Source: Nitrospirota bacterium | GTDB taxonomy: Bacteria > Nitrospirota > Leptospirillia > Leptospirillales > Leptospirillaceae | Assembly: GCA_021828805.1 (NCBI GenBank) | Contig: JAJZCZ010000003.1 | Location: forward strand, 1-53,468 | Direction of reading: 5' to 3' | Length of the DNA stretch: 53,468 bases | Part shown: piece after piece, positions 50,892-53,468 of the stretch | How positions within the stretch are numbered: position 1 is the first letter of the stretch | Layout: every line of letters starts with the position of its first letter | Notes under the pieces: generated by a model | Told to the model about the DNA's origin: nothing | Databases searched by the model: none | Seen by the model: only the letters and a program-made list of their open reading frames with translations | Position numbers and translations under genes: made by a program

Positions 50892-52066
50892 GAATGATCT
50901 TTTCCGTTCTGGTTTGTGTGGTGACCCTGAGAGCCCTTAGGAAGCCATCGGGCGATGGCCAGGGTCGCATTTTTCGATTTGACCTTCTCGACGACAAGCA
51001 CAGGACTTCCTCCCCACGGAGGCGGCGCCATATTCAGGGCCAGAATTGCCGATGGTTCAGCAACGGCCGGGGTCCCGACATATTTTTTAACGATCCCCGA
51101 AGGATTGGGAACGTGAATCTCCTCAAGCTGGCTGCGAGAGAAAAAGAACAGAGGTAATCCTTTGCGAGCGGCCAGTTGCAAGATCCCTTCTTCGTCTTTT
51201 TTAAGATCGATGGTACCCACGGCCCGTATCGCATCAGGATGCCATCCCTCCCGGACCATGACCTCACCCAGAAGATCTTCTATTTCCTGGGGGCTCGTCC
51301 CTCTGTTGCATCCGACTCCAATGCCAAGACAGCGGGGAACAATCTGTATTGTTTGAACCCCCTCCCCCAGGGATGGCAATGATGAGGCCAGGGTAATCAG
51401 AACTCCCGCCCGAAGCGGAGGAAGGGGATCAGGAAGGGCATCTGCCACAAGGATATTTGGTTTTTTCGACCCTTCCAGAGCGGAAACGGGAACCTTATCA
51501 AGGTTCAGGAACAGGACCGGATCTCCATCAACAATGGCCGAACTGACCCGCTTCAGGTTATCGTGAGGGGTCAGAACTCCTCCCATTTCCTTGGCGATCA
51601 GGTCGGGGGCGACCGTCTGGGTCACATCCGTTCCTGTTGTAATCACAGCAATGGCACCTATCGTCTGCGCTATTTCCTCGGTAAGCCTGTTCGCCCCCCC
51701 GCTGTGCCCGGACAGCACGCTGATCAGAAAGCGTCCCTGGACATCGCCAACGAGAACGGCCGGATCCCTTGTCTTGTCTTCCGCCAGCTTGGCGATCGAA
51801 CGGACAACGATGCCCAGAGCCATGATGAGAATCACCCCGTCATAAGAGGCAAAGAGCTGCGGCAGCAGATTCTTGATGACACCGTCGAAGGTTTTTGCCT
51901 TTTCGGCCAGGTCGGCCGGAATGTGCGAGACATAGCGCTCAGACACATACAAATCCGCCTGATGTTCCTGTGCAATCCGAGCCGCGACGAGAAGTCCCGG
52001 TCGTGTGATTGTCACTACGGCCAGCTTGGGGGCCTCTGTCATTGCTTGTGGAGGGGTCGTTGTCAT
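50888..52066 (-). CDS. cbiG: Cobalt-precorrin-5A hydrolase CbiG
   Basis: This 392-aa protein opens the lactone ring after ring contraction in the anaerobic route. The N-terminal domain has MALGIVVRSIAKL and LSGHSGGANRLTEEIA; the C-terminal domain has LGIGVGCNRGTS. These are family hallmarks. It is longer than some CbiG because it has a middle linker. Start and stop are ATGA-coupled. Confidence 0.93.
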   Translation of the reverse strand: MTTTPPQAMTEAPKLAVVTITRPGLLVAARIAQEHQADLYVSERYVSHIPADLAEKAKTFDGVIKNLLPQLFASYDGVILIMALGIVVRSIAKLAEDKTRDPAVLVGDVQGRFLISVLSGHSGGANRLTEEIAQTIGAIAVITTGTDVTQTVAPDLIAKEMGGVLTPHDNLKRVSSAIVDGDPVLFLNLDKVPVSALEGSKKPNILVADALPDPLPPLRAGVLITLASSLPSLGEGVQTIQIVPRCLGIGVGCNRGTSPQEIEDLLGEVMVREGWHPDAIRAVGTIDLKKDEEGILQLAARKGLPLFFFSRSQLEEIHVPNPSGIVKKYVGTPAVAEPSAILALNMAPPPWGGSPVLVVEKVKSKNATLAIARWLPKGSQGHHTNQNGKDHS

Positions 52067-52668
52067 GGGGTCGTCCGGTCCGGAAAGAGGGAGAGGATCG
52101 TGACGGGATTCTGTGCTTCAATCCTGGTCAGACCCACGATGGGAACGCCCCGGCCCACCTGCAACTGGACAATGTCGTGGGTGAACTTTTTCTTCTTGGC
52201 CCACTCAAGCGCCTCTGCCAGATTTTCGATCGTCGCAAAATTGGCGACAATCCCCACATCCTTTCCTTTGGCGAGACAGAAATCGAGAAGATCCGACATG
52301 CGCCCTCCGGATCCACCGATAAAAACCCTGTCTGGGGCAGGGGAGTTTCCGATGGCTTCCGGAGCCTTCCCGAAGATGGCCTCGATCCTTCCGCCCAGGC
52401 CAAAGTTCTCGATATTTTTCTGCAGACACTCAAAATCCGCCGGGTCCTTTTCAATGGCAATGACTTTGAGATCAGGCATCAAACGCGCCGCCTCGATCCC
52501 CACGGATCCCGAACCCGCGCCGATATCCCAAAGAACCTGTCCGGGACGAAGATCAAGCTTCATCAGGGAGATCACCCTCGTTTCCGTCTTCGTGATCAGC
52601 CCTTTGCGGGGTACAGTGAAGACGAAGGACTCCTCGGGCAACCCGAAGAGCCGTTTTTCATGATCCAT
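52063..52668 (-). CDS. cbiT: Cobalt-precorrin-6B C15-methyltransferase (decarboxylating) CbiT
   Basis: This 201-aa Rossmann methyltransferase has the glycine-rich SAM motif DIGAGSGSVGIEAA and the following FIGGSGGRMSDLLD. In aerobic CobL this domain is fused to CbiE; here it is separate. Its start overlaps the cbiE end by 11 bp. The LMKLDLRPGQVLWD segment precedes the SAM site. Confidence 0.93.
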   Translation of the reverse strand: MDHEKRLFGLPEESFVFTVPRKGLITKTETRVISLMKLDLRPGQVLWDIGAGSGSVGIEAARLMPDLKVIAIEKDPADFECLQKNIENFGLGGRIEAIFGKAPEAIGNSPAPDRVFIGGSGGRMSDLLDFCLAKGKDVGIVANFATIENLAEALEWAKKKKFTHDIVQLQVGRGVPIVGLTRIEAQNPVTILSLFPDRTTP

Positions 52669-53329
52669 GATTTCCCGCCCCTTCTATCGTCAGTACCACC
52701 ATATTGAGCGGTTTTATATCCGTTGGAAGCTCCGACGCCGATGTAATGCGTGCAAAGTGCCGGACGCGTTCCCCTTCCATCCCGATTTCTTCAAGAAGCG
52801 CCATCGTGCTAATACCGAATTTCTTGTTGAGGATGAGCGAGCATACTTCAGAAGGTCCCATGCTCCCTCCTGTATAGAAAGCCCATCGTCCCGGAACAAT
52901 CTCCGGCTTTTCATTTTTGCTATGAAAGCTTCCCACACGAACCTTGTCCCAGGGCTCCCGGAGCAGGGCAAAAGCACGCTGCACAAGGGTTGTTGCCGGC
53001 ATGAAAACAAGCGTGTCCGGAGGAAGACTCCTGGAAATGGGCGTTCCTATTCCATAATAAAGAGGATCTCCCGTTGCCAGGACCAGGGCATTTTTTCCCG
53101 AATCCTCTGTCGCGACGAAGTGCTTCAACCTTTCGACAATTTCAGGAATATTGGAGGTGATAGGCAAAAATTCCGTCTTAGGATCCATCCCTTCCCGAAG
53201 GGGATCGATATGTCTCCGACCCCCGATAACGAGGCGGGCTTTTTCCAGCAGACCCGAGAGCGGAGCGCGGAGAGGATCGATCCCCTCCGGCTCAACTCCA
53301 ACAATATAAATTGTCGCCGTTCTTTTCAC
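52658..53329 (-). CDS. cbiE: Cobalt-precorrin-7 C5-methyltransferase CbiE
   Basis: This 223-aa SAM methyltransferase starts at GTG (53329). YIVGVEPEGID, GGRRHID and the ATGDPLYYGIG block are typical of CbiE and related tetrapyrrole methylases. It overlaps cbiT by 11 bp and its start overlaps the upstream stop (GTGA). Confidence 0.92.
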   Translation of the reverse strand: MKRTATIYIVGVEPEGIDPLRAPLSGLLEKARLVIGGRRHIDPLREGMDPKTEFLPITSNIPEIVERLKHFVATEDSGKNALVLATGDPLYYGIGTPISRSLPPDTLVFMPATTLVQRAFALLREPWDKVRVGSFHSKNEKPEIVPGRWAFYTGGSMGPSEVCSLILNKKFGISTMALLEEIGMEGERVRHFARITSASELPTDIKPLNMVVLTIEGAGNHGS

Positions 53330-53468
53330 GTCTCCTCCGAACCACTTTGTGCGGTGCCCACCCGCTTGCCTTCGAAATTCGTCAATAAAATCTCGATAGA
53401 GGCCGGACGTGGTGTCATCTTCTCAATGTGCACAAGAATTTTCTTGCAGAGGAGGGAGAAGAAGCCCA
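53326..53468 (-). CDS. cbiD: C-terminal end of probable CbiD (partial)
   Basis: Only the last 46 codons are in the window. The sequence (ending NFEGKRVGTAQSGSEET) resembles the C-terminus of CbiD in having a short hydrophobic strand, a Cys and a Gly turn, but this is weak evidence. The TGA overlaps the cbiE GTG. Context (cbiE next) supports cbiD, the cobalt-precorrin-5B C1-methyltransferase of the anaerobic route. Confidence 0.5.
   Translation of the reverse strand, partial: GFFSLLCKKILVHIEKMTPRPASIEILLTNFEGKRVGTAQSGSEET

Overview
The window is 53.5 kb of bacterial chromosome with about 57 protein genes, one tRNA gene and no rRNA, CRISPR array or insertion sequence. The gene content points to an autotrophic, Gram-negative member of the Nitrospirota, most probably Leptospirillum. 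The basis is two complete four-gene 2-oxoacid:ferredoxin oxidoreductase operons, a short archaeal-type PEP carboxylase, LPS genes (gmhA, hldE-type, lpxC), a separate-enzyme anaerobic-type cobalamin operon and moderately high GC. The species is inferred from gene content, not from any database match. Most genes are densely packed, with 4-bp ATGA/GTGA or 1-bp TAATG junctions and frequent TTG or GTG starts.

Layout. 1-411 is AT-rich, gene-poor DNA ending at the 3' end of a tRNA-Val(GAC) gene. Next is HU with a near-consensus promoter. 1005-7591 (-) is one overlapping operon: lipoprotein, nadB, cbpA, a MerR-like CbpM/HspR protein, clpB and an orphan Fis-type HTH protein. 7807-10623 (+) is gltX, a PsiE-like protein and a lipoprotein. 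10698-14141 (-) is the first oxidoreductase operon (alpha, beta, gamma, delta and an unknown 98-aa protein). 14641-15959 (-) is a DUF1841/unknown/J-domain trio. 16163-17750 (+) is yceI and a membrane protein. 17922-26921 (+) is hemL, gmhA, hldE-type nucleotidyltransferase, mfd and three consecutive periplasmic parvulin foldases.

26908-30505 holds engB (-) plus three peptidoglycan-recycling genes: anmK (+), murU (-) and amgK (-). 30637-35439 (+) is yeiH, mutM, an enlarged RNase III, a DUF151 nuclease-like protein, a lipoprotein and a [2Fe-2S] ferredoxin. 35698-39333 (-) is lpxC behind a sigma54-type promoter, a small membrane protein, PEP carboxylase and a CopD-like protein. 39485-42473 holds an inositol-monophosphatase-family gene, a site-2-protease-type metalloprotease and small unknowns. 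42911-46160 (+) is the second oxidoreductase operon, closed by a strong terminator. 46261-48968 (+) is a thioredoxin-like protein, prmA and pyrF. 48965-53468 (-) is the cobalamin operon (cbiD end, cbiE, cbiT, cbiG, cobJ/cbiH, btuR) ending in peptide deformylase.

How it fits together. The two oxidoreductases and PEP carboxylase fit the carboxylation steps of a reductive TCA cycle. gltX and hemL feed tetrapyrrole synthesis, which the cobalamin operon uses. gmhA, hldE-type, lpxC, the three foldases and anmK/amgK/murU all concern the envelope. No obviously new defence or mobile system is visible. The best leads are the sigma54 signal upstream of lpxC, the paired oxidoreductase operons with variant ferredoxin subunits and an unknown fifth gene, and the overlapping peptidoglycan-recycling genes.
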